NCBI GenBank assembly: GCA_002394185.1 | Contig: DGTB01000169.1 | Location: 1-5,073, forward strand | Origin: Bacteroidales bacterium UBA4347 | Lineage (GTDB): Bacteria; Bacteroidota; Bacteroidia; Bacteroidales; P3 | DNA: 5,073 bases | Reading direction: 5' to 3' | Shown here: one piece after another, positions 4,980 through 5,073 of the stretch | How the letters are laid out: each line of letters begins with the position of its first letter | Numbering within the stretch: the first letter of the stretch is position 1 | The notes under the pieces: generated by a model | Told to the model about the DNA's origin: nothing | Databases searched by the model: none | Seen by the model: the letters and a program-made list of their open reading frames with translations, nothing else | Program-made: the position numbers and the translations under genes

Positions 4980-5073
4980 ATTGTTCTTATATTGTTTACA
5001 TATTGTTCTTACATTGTTCCTATATTGTGGATATAAGAACAATATGTAAACAATATGCGAACATTATAAGAAC
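4980..5073. repeat. 11-bp AT-rich repeat array in direct then inverted orientation
   Basis: Five direct units lie end to end: ATTGTTCTTAT (4980), ATTGTTTACAT (4991), ATTGTTCTTAC (5002), ATTGTTCCTAT (5013), ATTGTGGATAT (5024). From 5033 the units appear as reverse complements: ATAAGAACAAT (5033), ATGTAAACAAT (5044), ATGCGAACATT (5055) and ATAAGAAC, cut by the window edge (5066). As a result 4989-5012 pairs with 5033-5056 at 23 of 24 positions around a 20-nt loop. The unit length is one helical turn. It lies upstream of the minus-strand Cys-motif operon and continues beyond the window. Its role is unknown; it could be a multimeric protein-binding site or a dispersed repeat. Confidence 0.85.

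Noticed and set aside
5026..5034. DnaA-box-like TGTGGATAT
   Set aside because: A single site with one mismatch, embedded in an 11-bp array unit; no cluster of boxes and no origin genes in view.

Overview
The window looks like chromosomal DNA from a member of the Bacteroidales (Bacteroidota), probably a high-GC, possibly uncultured gut or rumen lineage. Three things point there. Two intergenic regions carry a TAnnTTTG-type -7 promoter element (TACTTTTGC at 599 and 1681). Leaders are A-rich and lack a Shine-Dalgarno sequence. The proteins include a Bacteroidota-style CarboxypepD_reg-like domain and a Na/Pi cotransporter with a PhoU-like tail. Coding DNA is GC-rich with a strong preference for C at third codon positions, while intergenic DNA is AT-rich. 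This bias creates long false open frames on the opposite strands.

Layout from left to right. Positions 1-288 (minus) hold the first 96 codons of an exported, TPR-like protein that runs off the left edge. Positions 289-616 are non-coding: a possible promoter for that gene, a decayed 7-bp tandem array (475-551), and the promoter of the next gene. Positions 671-1624 (+) encode a CDF-family Zn2+/divalent cation efflux protein with His-rich N- and C-termini. Positions 1717-3423 (+) encode a Na+/phosphate cotransporter (NptA/YjbB type) with a C-terminal PhoU-like domain. It is preceded by four direct repeats at exact 11-bp spacing that look like a Pho box placed upstream of the -7 element. The two rightmost complete genes are on the minus strand and form a tight pair: 4875-4087 (a Cys-motif protein with one membrane segment and a CarboxypepD_reg-like domain) followed after 6 nt by 4080-3460 (a PFL-activase-like radical SAM protein). 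Their transcription converges on the phosphate transporter across a second 7-bp tandem array.

The most notable signal is a 24-bp palindromic element present three times (618-641, 691-714, 4553-4576). One copy lies in the 5' leader of the CDF gene. The other two sit inside genes, in frame, and encode the related peptides DAGKMPAVH and CAGETPALQ. The copies keep a 7-bp stem with a 3-nt loop, and the innermost stem pair changes in a compensated way (G:C to A:T). This resembles the Rickettsia palindromic element concept, a small mobile palindrome tolerated inside proteins. A second unusual structure is at the right edge (4980-5073): five direct 11-bp AT-rich units followed by at least four units in inverted orientation, giving a 24-bp near-perfect inverted repeat.

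Functionally, the metal efflux and phosphate uptake genes appear to have separate promoters and separate controls. The radical SAM / Cys-motif pair probably acts together, but no substrate can be named from sequence alone.
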